From Zopfochytrium polystomum (taxonomy: Eukaryota > Chytridiomycota > Chytridiomycetes > Chytridiales > Chytridiaceae): a stretch of DNA of 18,642 nt. The DNA lies in assembly GCA_025765615.1 (NCBI GenBank), contig JAIVFJ010000623.1, positions 1 to 18,642 on the forward strand, given 5' to 3'. Below are positions 8,299 to 18,132 of this stretch, piece after piece. Under the pieces are notes generated by a model, which was not told the origin of the DNA, made no database searches, and was given only the letters and a program-made list of their open reading frames with translations. The translations under genes were made by a program, and so were the position numbers. Every line of letters begins with the position of its first letter. Positions within the stretch are counted from its first letter, which is position 1.

Positions 8299-9969
8299 AT
8301 GTCTCTCGACTCCGACTGTCGCCTCCTGGTGCAAGCGTTCCCGTCCATCAGCGGGTAGGTGATCGCCATGATGCTTTCTTCCCCCACGCTTTAACGAAGC
8401 TCTTTCGACGAAGGTTGGACCAATGCTGTAGTTTCATCACAAACTCCGACCACGGGTACATAGGGTGCAACGGAAATCGCATCACAACGATACATTTCTT
8501 CAACATGCTGGCGGGCTTCTCGTTTCCTCCTGCCTTCTTTGAGTTAACCGGCCTGACGACTGTGTAGGTGGCTCTCTTTTGCATGGAAAAAGACGGTTGT
8601 TGTGGTGTTACGGTTCTCAACCTCTTATCGCTCCAAAGAGAGCTTCCATTTAATCAGATAACGGGAAGAATACCTGAGGGTTTTGGGAAACTCACGAGTC
8701 TGACCTATTTGTAAGCGATGATGAGATATTTTACCCCGATTGTCTGATGGCGTGATCTCGTTTTGGTTCCCTGTCAAAAGAGACTTGAGCGATCAGCTCT
8801 TATACGGTGACATACCAGCAGATTTGTCGAACCACCCAACGCTGCAGTCCTTTTCGATAGCCAGAACTTGGTTGGTTTGCCAGTTTTTCTCTTCTTCTCT
8901 GATGTCGTCACCAGTGTCAATCCAGACTCGCTTCAAGGCAAGCTAAAAGGCACATCCGGCTTCAGGTACGCCATTTCTCTCAAAGGATAATCCACCTCGT
9001 GTAACCTTAAACCAGTTTCGGATCCCCACTTCCAGAATGCACGGCAATTTCCTCCTCGCTAAACGCGCCTCCCAAAACGTCAAACAACCCAGCTCCGACA
9101 GCCACATCTCCCTCGTCCGCCCCACCGGATGGAACGGGCAACGGGTCAGGACCGTCGAGCGCTTCTCATCTCCGGGGCGATGGCGCCGCCTCCTCGTCGG
9201 GAACGACAGGCCAGACGGGGGCGTCCGGGAGCTCGGCCGGCACAATGGGAGCCCCTGCATCGACGACAATTCTTGGAATCGGCACTTCGGCGCGCAACAA
9301 CGGCGACAACGGGCAAAGCCCCACGGTCGGCGTCGACCAGGGACCGGGCAGCCCCGGCGGATCCGGGCAGCCGCCGCAGGCTCGTCGATCTCGGTGACGG
9401 CGGCGGTGGCAATGTGCGTGGGCGTCACGATCGGGGTTGTGCTGCTGAGCCTCGGAATCCTCGTCGTAAGGAGGCGGAGACGCGAAAAGGAAGGTGGCGG
9501 GCTCAAGACGGTGACCGTGGCTGAAAGTTCGGGTGCGGGAGGAAGAGGGCAGATAGCCGAGGCGGCCACGGGTGGAGGGGATCCCGGACCAGTCGAGGCG
9601 CTGCATATTCGCATCGTCCCCTCGCCGATTCCTGCACCGCTGCCCGCAGGAGCCTTCCACGCCGCGAAACCATCTTCAAAGGACGTCCCGCAGATCCCGT
9701 CCGACCGACCAACATCTCCCGCCGCCTCAGCTACCAACTTTCCCGGCGATCATCACCACAACAGCACCATCAACACCCATCTACCGGCATACTCAGATGT
9801 TGTAGCTGGTGCGGCGATGATTGTAGCTTCCAACGCGTCGGTGCTGGGGGAGGCAGCACGCCCGACACCGAGCTCGACATCGCCTTTGCCTGTTGTCGGC
9901 GGCATCATCGTGCGAGGAAAGGCGGATTTGCGAGCACCCACGCGGGACAGCTCCTTGATCAAAAAGTGA
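8299..9969 (+). CDS. LRR single-pass membrane protein, paralogue A (short form)
   Basis: Exons: 8299-8354, 8414-8563, 8639-8710, 8781-8870, 8915-8965, then a last exon from 9016 or 9036 to 9969. All introns are phase 2. The first two exons give the Cys-rich cap (DCRLLVQAF, DQCCSF, GYIGC) and a first repeat. Only one 72-nt LRR exon (NQITGRIPEGFGKLTSLTYL) precedes the 90-nt exon (QLLYGDIPADL) and the 51-nt exon; B-E have three. The transmembrane helix is about 9394-9465 (SVTAAVAM to LGILVV) before RRRRR, and the tail has LPAY at 9781-9792. With the acceptor at 9035 the frame is open to 9969 (450 residues). The family-like frame starts at 9016 (PLPECTAISSSL, Ser/Thr/Gly-rich) but stops at 9395-9397, just before the helix. 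No signal peptide follows the ATG. Function: predicted cell-surface receptor or adhesin; ligand unknown. Confidence 0.65.
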
Positions 9970-10227
9970 GCTGCTGCGGGAGGCTGATTCGAGGAAGTAG
10001 GCCTGTTGTGGGCCATTGACGAGTGCACTCGGCTGGAAAGACACCCCCGTCCGAAAGACAGAATACATGGACTGATTAAGGGCGGGCAGACAGAATAGAT
10101 AGCCTCGAGGGCAAGAATGGAAAGGGCCGAAAAAATAGAAACAGGAACAAGGGGCTGCCGCAACCCCGCTTGTCTCACTCTCGCCTGACGGCCGTTTCGG
10201 TCTATTGCACTCGACACCACGCACAAT

Positions 10228-12069
10228 ATGGCCGTCTCTGACTGCAGCATCGTCAAGTCGATCTTCCCATCCATCTCGTTCGGAAGGTCAGCCTTCCCTC
10301 GCCCCGATCCCTCGTTCTCCCTTGGCCCTCGACTCGTCTCCAAACTAACCGCGGTCTAACGCCCTCCAGCGATTGTTGCGCGTACACCAACAACCGAGAC
10401 AGCTACATTGACTGCAAAGACGGGCGGATCATTCATCTCAGCGTACCGGGAAAGTCGCTGGCGGGCGCGGTTCCATCGGAAGTCTTTAAGCTCACGGCGC
10501 TGGAGACACTGTACGTTTGGGTGGTGTGGGTGATCCTGCCCGGCTCTTGATCTTCGTTTCTTGTGGATCTAACGCCACAACCAAACTCTTCCAGGAACCT
10601 CAACAACAACAAGTTCACGGGCGGATTTCCCTCCGGCGTGGCCGGCCTATCGAACCTCAAATACTTGTGAGTCCACCCCTACGAGCCTCCTGAAAGCTCC
10701 GCTCACTCCCCCACTGCACCAGCGACATCTCGCAAAACAGGCTGACTGGCCCGCTCCCTGACATCTTCGCATCCACTCCCAATCTCCAAACTTTGTGAGT
10801 CGACTATTTCGCTCCTTTCTGCGTTTAATTGTTCAAAATCAGCGATGTTGGCGACAACCAGCTGTCCGGCCTCGTTCCTCCGTCGCTTGGATCTCCGCTT
10901 GGAATGACTGAAATGTTAGTGCTCATCAAATTCTTTTCAGCTTGTCCAAGGCATTAACAAATCGATGCAAAGATACCTTTCAGATAACCTTTTTGTTGGC
11001 GACATCCCTGCTTCCATTGGAAATCTGCCAAGTTTGTATCTATTATATATTGATGGCACATGGTGAGCGTGTGTTTCTTTTTATTCGGACACTCTTTACC
11101 AAAGTTTTGTGAGTTTGTAGCATCAACTCGGAATCCTTTCCCGGCAGATTATCCTCCATAAGTCAGCTCAGGTACCTCGCTTTAGAGTGGAGAAGCAGCT
11201 TCGATTTTGGGCACTGAAGACTTCAAACTACATTTTACAGAGTCGGATCGCCTCGATCCGATTGCCCATCCATTACTACCTCGACGGCAGATTCGACTGC
11301 AGCGGCTCCAACTTCGACCGCTTCGACACTCACAAGTGGCGTTCTCACAGGGACTGACGTTCCAGGGACTTCGAAATCGGCGTCGGAACCTCTGTCCGCA
11401 GGCAGCAAGAGTGACGAGCCGACCACGGATAGTCCTCGGAGTGCCTCTGGCGGTGTTTCGATCTCCACCGTCCCAGGTCCAACCGTTACTATCACATCAC
11501 CCACATTTACCAGCAACCCTGCCATCTCCACTCCGGCCTTGGCAGCTATTATCCTTAGTGTCGTTCTCATCGCCGCCCTGACGGCCCTCGCGGTCATCTT
11601 GCTCCGCCGTCGGCGACAAGCGAATCTTGAGCGAAAGGTCCGAGCCCACAACAGCGAGGCATTTGTACAGGGTGGCGACGCGGATGGACATGCGAACGGT
11701 GGTATGGGATCGAATGCGGCTGCTGGAAGCAACCCATCGCCAGGCGGTACCGGTAACGACGACAGCTCTGAGCCGCTGATCACGTTGGAATCAATCGCGC
11801 GGACGCAAACACCTCTGACGCCGTCCATTATTGTCAAGAAGTTGCCTGTGGAGGAAAAAGGCGCTGACGCATCGGATCACGAGGCGGAGCTTCCGCGAAC
11901 GAAAGCCAGCACGGCGCCTGGTCCGCCGTCGCGCGCCGTCGTCGGCAGAGAGGACGGCTCGTATCTGCCCGCGTACACTGAGGCTTGCAACTCGGATGGG
12001 GGCAGCCAGGCGCCGGAGTTACAACGAGAGTTGTGCGGTGGAGGAGAGCGGGATCCGAACGTGAATTGA
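10228..12069 (+). CDS. LRR single-pass membrane protein, paralogue B (intact)
   Basis: Eight exons: 10228-10286, 10370-10510, 10595-10666, 10723-10794, 10843-10914, 10973-11062, 11121-11171 and 11241-12069. All junctions are phase 2 and GT-AG, and the sum codes 461 residues without a break. The cap is DCSIVKSIF and SDCCAYTNN with a further Cys in YIDCKDG. Repeats follow the plant-type LxxLxLxxNxLxGxIP pattern (NKFTGGFPSGVAGLSNLKYL, NRLTGPLPDIF, NQLSGLVPPSLG, NLFVGDIPASIGNLPSL). A Trp-Cys junction and SDCPSI precede a Ser/Thr-rich stalk. The helix is about 11530-11603 (ALAAIILSVVLIAALTALAV), then RRRR and an acidic tail with LPAY at 11965-11976. It has no kinase domain, so any signalling must use partners. 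This is the reference model for the array. The predicted start lacks a signal peptide. Confidence 0.85.
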
Positions 12070-12122
12070 TTTGATTTTGGACCACTTGCACCTTGTGATC
12101 AGCGGATTTTTTCTGTCTCTAT

Positions 12123-12335
12123 TTGTCTGCTGTGTCTTGCCCACTTCGGTCGACACCCGCAAGCAATCCACTCGCAGCCGTCCCTTGACAACCCTGCGAC
12201 GGTCACCGACTCGGAAGTGCACCAGACTCCTTCCCCAACAACTCTGCATCACACAGCTCGCACGTGTCTCCACCCCTCCAACGCAGATCGAACCGTCCGC
12301 GCCTCCTTTGCTGAGTTGACCAGCTCGATCGCAGT
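12123..12335 (+). promoter_or_regulatory. Leader of paralogue C, shared in part with that of D
   Basis: Blocks identical or nearly identical to the D leader are a 21-bp block (12123-12143, core GTCTGCTGTGTCTTGCCCA), TCCAACGCAGATCG (12277-12290), and the segment just before the ATG (GCTCGATCGCAG). Sequence between blocks differs in length. Conservation suggests promoter or 5' UTR function, or simply recent duplication. The CGCAG just before the ATG could also be a splice acceptor for an unseen upstream signal-peptide exon. Confidence 0.5.
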
Positions 12336-13972
12336 ATGTCAGCACCAGCCGACTGCGACACGGTGAAAGCCGCGTTTCCGACGGTCCCCTTCCCAAGGTA
12401 GGTCTTCCTGCTCGTCCGCTTCCAGTGCACAGAGCCGATTACGATCCCCACCTCACACCCGCTCACATGTTGCCAAAAGCAACTGCTGCGAGTACGACGC
12501 CAACAACCACGTCGACTTCATCGACTGCCGTGGCGGCCGCGTTGTCTCACTGAGTGTGGCGGACTTGAACCTCGGCGGCGCGGTTCCGCCGCAAGTGTTT
12601 GAACTGACGGCGCTGGAGGTTCTGTAAGTGATCGCAGGAGTGGTTGCTGGACGATAAGGTCTTTGATACGGTTTTCGACAGGAATCTCAACAAGAACAGC
12701 TTCACAGGAAGCTTTCCGTCGGAGGTCGCGAACTTGCCAAACCTTCAGGAGTTGTGAGTGTGTTATCCGGGCGAATCAGTGTGATCATCTACTAATTGAT
12801 CGACTGCTTGTTTAATGCATCCACTTTCAGCGACCTTTCTCAAAACCAGCACACTGGGCTGATTCCCGACATCTTTTCCTCTAATCCAAAGCTTCGGACA
12901 TTGTCTGTGGTATTTCTTTTCCATCGTAACCCATTTTGGGAAAGCTAATGCCCATCAAACAGCGATCTTGGCGATAATTCCTTCACAGGAACCTTGCCTG
13001 CGTCTTTAGGCTCTGCGACCGGGTTGCAAGAAATGTAAGTGTTTTCCGCTGTCAAAGTCAGTAAGCCTTAGTTATCCTTCACCAGCTACCTTGAAGGTAA
13101 TCCACTTTATGGGGAAATTCCTCCTTCGTGGGGCAACCTTCAGAGCTTGAATACTTTATGGATCTACAATACCTGGTGAGCGAAGATTCTCGGCATCGCG
13201 GCGGCAGTATGTTGAACTAAAGAACGGAACGGCAATCTAGTATAAACATTGCAAACCCGCCTGGACGAATCTCGATCGTCAAAGATTTTAGGTAGGCACT
13301 TGATGAAAATGTGACCCGACTCAGCAGTTTCAAAAAGGACTGGAACACCCCTGAACGTCTGCGCCACGATTTCAGCGTCCCTGTCCAGCAACAGCATTGC
13401 CACATCTGGAAGCACCGCGGTCGGGTCGGCTGTCGTGAATACTGCGGCTCCATCAAACGACAGTAGCGGTAGCGGAAGTCCGACTGCGTCGATCGAACCC
13501 GGTCCGTCTGCCGGCGGCACCCTTTCTGGCAGTGGCGGCTCGGGACTGTCGTCGGAGGACTCTCGCGGCGATCGCGTGCGTCGTCGGGGCGGCGGTGGTT
13601 GCAGCTTTGGTTGCGGCTTTTGTCGCACTCAAGCGGCGACAGAGGGAGAAACATCCGCCCCTGAAGCCCCAGCTGCAACGGGAGCCGAGTGATGCGAGTA
13701 GTGGCGATCGCGGTGCGGTGTCCACTGCAACTGGCGAAGAAGCCGCAGGAACGACAGCGGAGCCCGCGGTCTCGCACAGCAGTCTCCCTCCGACAGCAAA
13801 GTCATTGGTGGAAAAGCATCCCTTTTACAACAAAGGCTTGAGCGCGCTTTCCGTCAATCGTTCTGGGTCGACGTCAGGGGCCCCGGCGAAGACATCAGTG
13901 TATCACTACCCACCAACAGAAATAGCTGAGAGCGATGCTGGGCTGCCAGCGTACGCGCCTGGACCTGGGTGA
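12336..13972 (+). CDS. LRR single-pass membrane protein, paralogue C, +1 frame break before the transmembrane helix
   Basis: Exons: 12336-12397, 12480-12623, 12682-12753, 12831-12902, 12963-13034, 13086-13175, 13241-13291 and 13338-13972, all phase 2. The lengths 62/144/72/72/72/90/51 equal those of D. Cap: ADCDTVKAAF, NCCEYDANNHVDFIDC. Repeats: NSFTGSFPSEVANLPNL, QHTGLIPDIF, NSFTGTLPASLG, NPLYGEIPPSWGNLQSL. The last exon begins GTPLNVCATISASL and continues as a Ser/Gly stalk to SGSGGSGLSSED. The helix (LAAIACVVGAAVVAALVAAF, about 13561-13633) and the tail (EKHPFYNKGLSAL, LPAY at 13943-13954) are in the next frame. Against D there is one extra base in GGAGGACTC (about 13553-13560). The last acceptor, AAAAAG at 13337, is weak. 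Without correction the product ends at 13690-13692 with no helix. A 2-nt loss relative to D shortens the C-terminus. Confidence 0.7.
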
Positions 13973-14069
13973 TAATGGAACAAAGACATAGGGAGACTGT
14001 AATGTTGCGAACAAACAAAAGAGAAGCCAACGAACTTCGGATCTTGGCCGACTGTTTTTCTGTCTGCAC

Positions 14070-14240
14070 TTGTCTGCTGTGTCTTGCCCAGTCAAGACAG
14101 ACGAGGAAAGCCCTCTGGTGACCACAACCAGCAGTACCAGATCGCATTGTACCCTCTCGAACAACTACTGCGCGCTCGAGTCCCTACAGTCCAACGCAGA
14201 TCGTACAGGCCTCCACTGAGTCGACGAGCTCGATCGCAGT
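14070..14240 (+). promoter_or_regulatory. Leader of paralogue D, shared in part with that of C
   Basis: Same blocks as upstream of C: the 21-bp block at 14070-14090, TCCAACGCAGATCG at 14190-14203, and GAGCTCGATCGCAG directly before the ATG. The spacing from the first block to the ATG is 151 bp here against 193 bp in C. Confidence 0.5.
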
Positions 14241-16013
14241 ATGTCAGCGCCGGCGGACTGCGACACGGTGAAAGCCGCCTTCCCGACGGTCTCGTTCCCC
14301 AGGTCGGGCTTCCCTCCTTGTCCCCTCCTTCCATTGGACAGGTCCGACCTCTCGATCCCCGTCTGACCTCTCTTTTTGTCGCCAAAAGCAACTGCTGCGA
14401 GTACGACGCCAACAACCACGTCGACTTCATCGACTGCCGTGGCGGCCGCGTTGTCTCACTGAGTGTGACGAACTTGTCTCTGGGCGGCGCGGTTCCGTCG
14501 CAGGTGTTTCAACTGACGGCATTGGAGGTTCTGTAAGTAATCCCAGGCGATAGTGGCAACGATAAGGTGATTGATCGGTTCTTGCTAGGAATCTCAACAA
14601 GAATAAGTTCACGGGCAGCTTTCCGTCGGGGATCTCGAACTTGCCGAACCTTCAGGAGTTGTGGGTATTATGCCGCCTTATATTGATTTTTCGATCGACC
14701 GCTTGTTTTTTTACCATCCCATCCTTTTTCAGCGACCTCTCTCAAAACCAACACACCGGCATGATTCCCGACATCTTCGCATCGAACCCAAAGCTTCGCA
14801 CATTGTCTGAATTATTGTTTTGTTTTCTTCACAATCACCCTTCTTGAGATCTTGACATCCATCAAACAGCGATCTCGGTGATAACTCCTTCACAGGAACG
14901 TTGCCGGCATCTTTGGGTACTGCAACTGGACTGACAGAGATGTAAGATCTTCTGCCATTCGTAAGAACATCTCACGCATTGTTCATGCCAGCTACGTCGA
15001 GAACAATCCGCTGTACGGTGACATTCCTTCGTCTTGGGGCAACCTCCAGAGTTTGAATACCTTCTGGGTACAAAGCACCTGGTAAGTTGACGAATCTATC
15101 GCAGCTTTGTGGCTTTTCGCTTTGCTCAACTAAACTTTAATCTAGCCTTAACATTGCGAATCCGCCTGGAAGAATATCCAGCGTCGATGATTTCAGGTGA
15201 CCATTACGAATTATCAACCGTGACTCATCGATTTCAACAGGACCGGATCTCCCTTGAACGATTGCGCCGCGATTTCTGCAGTCTCTCGCAGCTCAGCCGA
15301 CCACAACATCCAGCCAGATCGCTCCCGGCTCGAGTGGCACCACGGCTACAGGCTCATCGGGTGGCAGCACACAATCTTCCAGCGGACGGACTCAAACAGC
15401 GAGTGGCAATGCATCGACTGGCAGCAACGTGGCCGGGTCTATTGGCGTGAACACGGCGGCTCCGTCAAACGACGGTGGCGACGGCAGCCGGGATCCAACA
15501 CCGTCGATCGAGCCCAGTCCCTCTGTCGGCTCTCTTTCTGGCAGCGGCGGCTCAGGGATATCATCGGGGACCGTCGCGGCGATCGGATGCGCCGTCGGGG
15601 CAGTGGTGGTTGCCCTTTTGGTTGCAGCGTTTATCGCGCTCGGGCGGCGGCGGCGGAGAGAGAGGTCCTCGTTCGCAAAAACTCAGCTGCGGGTCGAGAC
15701 GGGTGATGCCAGCGGTGGCAGTAGCTGTGCAGAGTCTATGGCACCAGGCGAAGGAGCCGCAGGGACGACAGCGGAGCCGGTGGCCTCGTACAGCAGTCCT
15801 TCTCCAGAACCGAAGACATTTACATTGGTGGAAAAGCATCCCTTTTACAACAAAGGCTTGAGCACGCTCACGGTCGATCGTTCTGGGTCGACGTTAGGGA
15901 CCTCGGCAAAGACATCAGTATTTCGCTACCCCCCGACGGAAGCAGCCGAGAGTGAAGCTGGGCTGCCAGCGTACGCGCCTGCGGACCTGGGTGATAATGG
16001 AACACAGACATAG
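14241..16013 (+). CDS. LRR single-pass membrane protein, paralogue D, +1 frame break early in the stalk
   Basis: Exons: 14241-14302, 14389-14532, 14589-14660, 14733-14804, 14870-14941, 14992-15081, 15146-15196 and 15241-16013, all phase 2. The cap exon is nearly the same as in C (NCCEYDANNHVDFIDCRGG). Repeats: NKFTGSFPSGISNLPNL, QHTGMIPDIF, NSFTGTLPASLG, NPLYGDIPSSWGNLQSL. The last exon starts GSPLNDCAAISAV. The Ser/Thr-rich stalk then continues one frame over (AAQPTTTSSQIAPGSSG), so there is a net +1 shift at about 15278-15290. From there the frame is open through the stalk, the helix GTVAAIGCAVGAVVVALLVA (about 15569-15640), RRRRR, EKHPFYNKGLSTL and LPAY at 15963-15974. A clean one-base correction gives 445 codons including the stop. 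AATAAA at 16036-16041 is a likely poly(A) signal. Confidence 0.7.
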
Positions 16014-16035
16014 ACGAGGCATAGACGAGCTGTAT

Positions 16036-16041
16036 AATAAA
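16036..16041 (+). terminator. Poly(A) signal AATAAA of paralogue D
   Basis: Canonical hexamer 23 bp after the stop codon of D. A 10-bp direct repeat, CATAGACGAG, separated by one base, lies between them. Confidence 0.55.
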
Positions 16042-16266
16042 ATCTTTGTGAGTGCTTGTTTTTGGCAAAGGAAACGTTTATGCGCTTGTGTGGGGAAGAG
16101 ATAGCCGCGCGTGCTTGCCTGTCTTTAGACCAAATCGGGAGAACCACGCGCGCGGCCGACTTCCTTTTTTGTCTCAGCCGAGAGCAACATCCGCTTTGTT
16201 TATTTTCATCATTTGGTTGTCCGACGAGGCATTGCTTCGTCGTGGACTCGTCGGCGCCACCGCTAG

Positions 16267-18132
16267 ATGGCGGGATCGGCCGAGTGCAGCATCGTCAAGT
16301 CGGCTTTCCCGTCCGTTGACTTCGGGAGGTGCGCACGCTCGCCCGCCTCACCGCCTGCGCTTACTACTTCCGCCTCCCCTCCAATCCCAGTGACTGTTGC
16401 GACTTCTCAATGGACAAATCATACGTCGTCTGCAGAGGCGGCGGATCACCCAACTCAGAGTGTCGTTCCAATCACTCAGCGGCGCCATCCCGCCCCAGAT
16501 CTTCCAACTGACAGCACTCGAGGTCTTGTAAGGAATCGAAGGCTCTCGCTTGCGGTCACCTGAGCTCACCTAACCAATCGATACTACATTGCACCGCCCG
16601 AACAGGGGGCTGAACCACAACAGCTTCACCGGAGGTTTCCCGACGGAGATATCGAACCTTCCCAATCTATACGAGCTGTCAGTTCATCGATGAGCGGCTG
16701 GGTGAGATGGCATCTAACCTTTATTTGCAGAGATATTTCACAGAACCACCTCTCTGGAAAGATTCCCGACAATTTTGCCGCGAATCCCAAGTTCGTCACA
16801 TTGTGAGCACTGATCGGAGAGAGACTGAAAGCTAAAGAATACCCAGCGATGTGTCGGACAACTACTTTACCGGAACCCTTCCAGCATCACTCGGAATTTG
16901 TAGCGGGATGAAAGTCATGTGAGTGAACCCTGTGTCGAATTATGGCCTCTTTCAACGAACAGCTCTCCTCCAGGTACCTGATGGGGAATCGATTCTACGG
17001 TGACGTGCCAAGCTCCTTCGCTAACTTTCAAATACTGGATACCTTCCGCATTGACCAGACCTGGTATCATCTGCACATGATCATGACAAATGAGTACCGC
17101 TTACAACACTCTACTGCACCCTTCAGCATAAACCCCTCAAATCTTCCTGGACTGCTTGGAAAGGCAAAGGATTTAGAGTATGACTTGATTTTATGAACAT
17201 TTCTTATCCGCCTGTACTTACTCCACGTCTCACAGGACAGGACAGCCGCTGTCCGAATGCGCTTCGATCTCAGCATCACTTGCTGCGCAGCAAACGGCAA
17301 ATTCTCCGGCTACGACAAACACGCCAGCTCTAGATCCAGACACGGAATCGTCACCGCCGGCATCGGAAGGCCGTTCTGTCGGTTCAGCGTCTGCCACAGC
17401 CTCCACAGCAAACGGCACCGCACTCAACGGAACAGGGACGACGATCGGCACACCACCTGCGGTAGTCCTCGGACCGGGCTCCCCGGGCGGCACTGGATCG
17501 TCCGACCCACGCAACGGGTTGCCTACATCTGGCGGTGGCATTGGGTCCAATGGCGGCAGCAGTACCACTCAGTACTCAGGAATTCCTCGAGGGGACGGTG
17601 GCGGCGATTGGCAGCTTGCTTGCTTGCGTTGTAGTGGCGATGGTCGTGCTGGGACTCGTGCTGGTGCGGCGGCGGCAGCGGACGCAAAAGGTAGATGTTC
17701 ACGCCGGGGCGACGGCCATTCGGCAAAGCGCCTGGGGAGACTGGGACGACGGCCCAGGGACGTCCACCGCGGGCTCCACGGTTTTCGCACCGGCGGTGGC
17801 AACCGCGTTTTTCCACCACGGGCAGCAGCAGTACCAGCCCCAGCCTAAGCTATCCGAACAGCGATTCGAACAGAAATTCGATCAGCCAAGTGGACAAGTG
17901 CAACATAGCGAGGCGGCCCCTCCGCCATTGCCTCTCCCAAGTCCGACACCGAGGATATCTTTGTCGAAAAAAAAGGTGGCGTCAGGCCAAACTTTCGTCG
18001 CATCACCAGGGAATTGCTTCGCCACAACCAGAGTCTCCATTTTCGGCGAACGCATCTGTGGGTGATGTGAGTTTGCCAGCGTATGCGCCGTCCGTCTCGA
18101 TGCAAGCGATAGACCAGCCAACGGGGGCTTGA
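16267..18132 (+). pseudogene. LRR single-pass membrane protein, paralogue E, three frame breaks
   Basis: Exons: 16267-16328, 16391-16527, 16606-16677, 16731-16802, 16847-16918, 16974-17063, 17127-17177 and 17236-18132, phase 2. The cap is AECSIVKSAF, SDCCDFSMDK, VVCRGG. One base appears lost in GGCGGCGG (about 16438-16444); afterwards RITQLRVSFQSLSGAIPPQIF is in another frame. Repeats NSFTGGFPTEISNLPNL, NHLSGKIPDNF, YFTGTLPASLG and RFYGDVPSSF are intact. The stalk (PLSECASISASLAAQQTANS to STTQYSGIPRG) shifts by +1 at CGAGGGGACG (about 17588-17596) before the helix GTVAAIGSLLACVVVAMVVL. A third +1 at an A8 run (17967-17974) is needed to reach LPAY (18073-18084) and the stop at 18130-18132. All three breaks are in homopolymer or short-repeat runs, so sequence error is a live alternative to decay. 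Confidence 0.7.

Noticed and set aside
9146..10343. Several minus-strand open frames of 70-264 residues over LRR genes A and B
   Set aside because: They mirror the low-complexity stalk and tail coding on the plus strand and have no recognisable domains.
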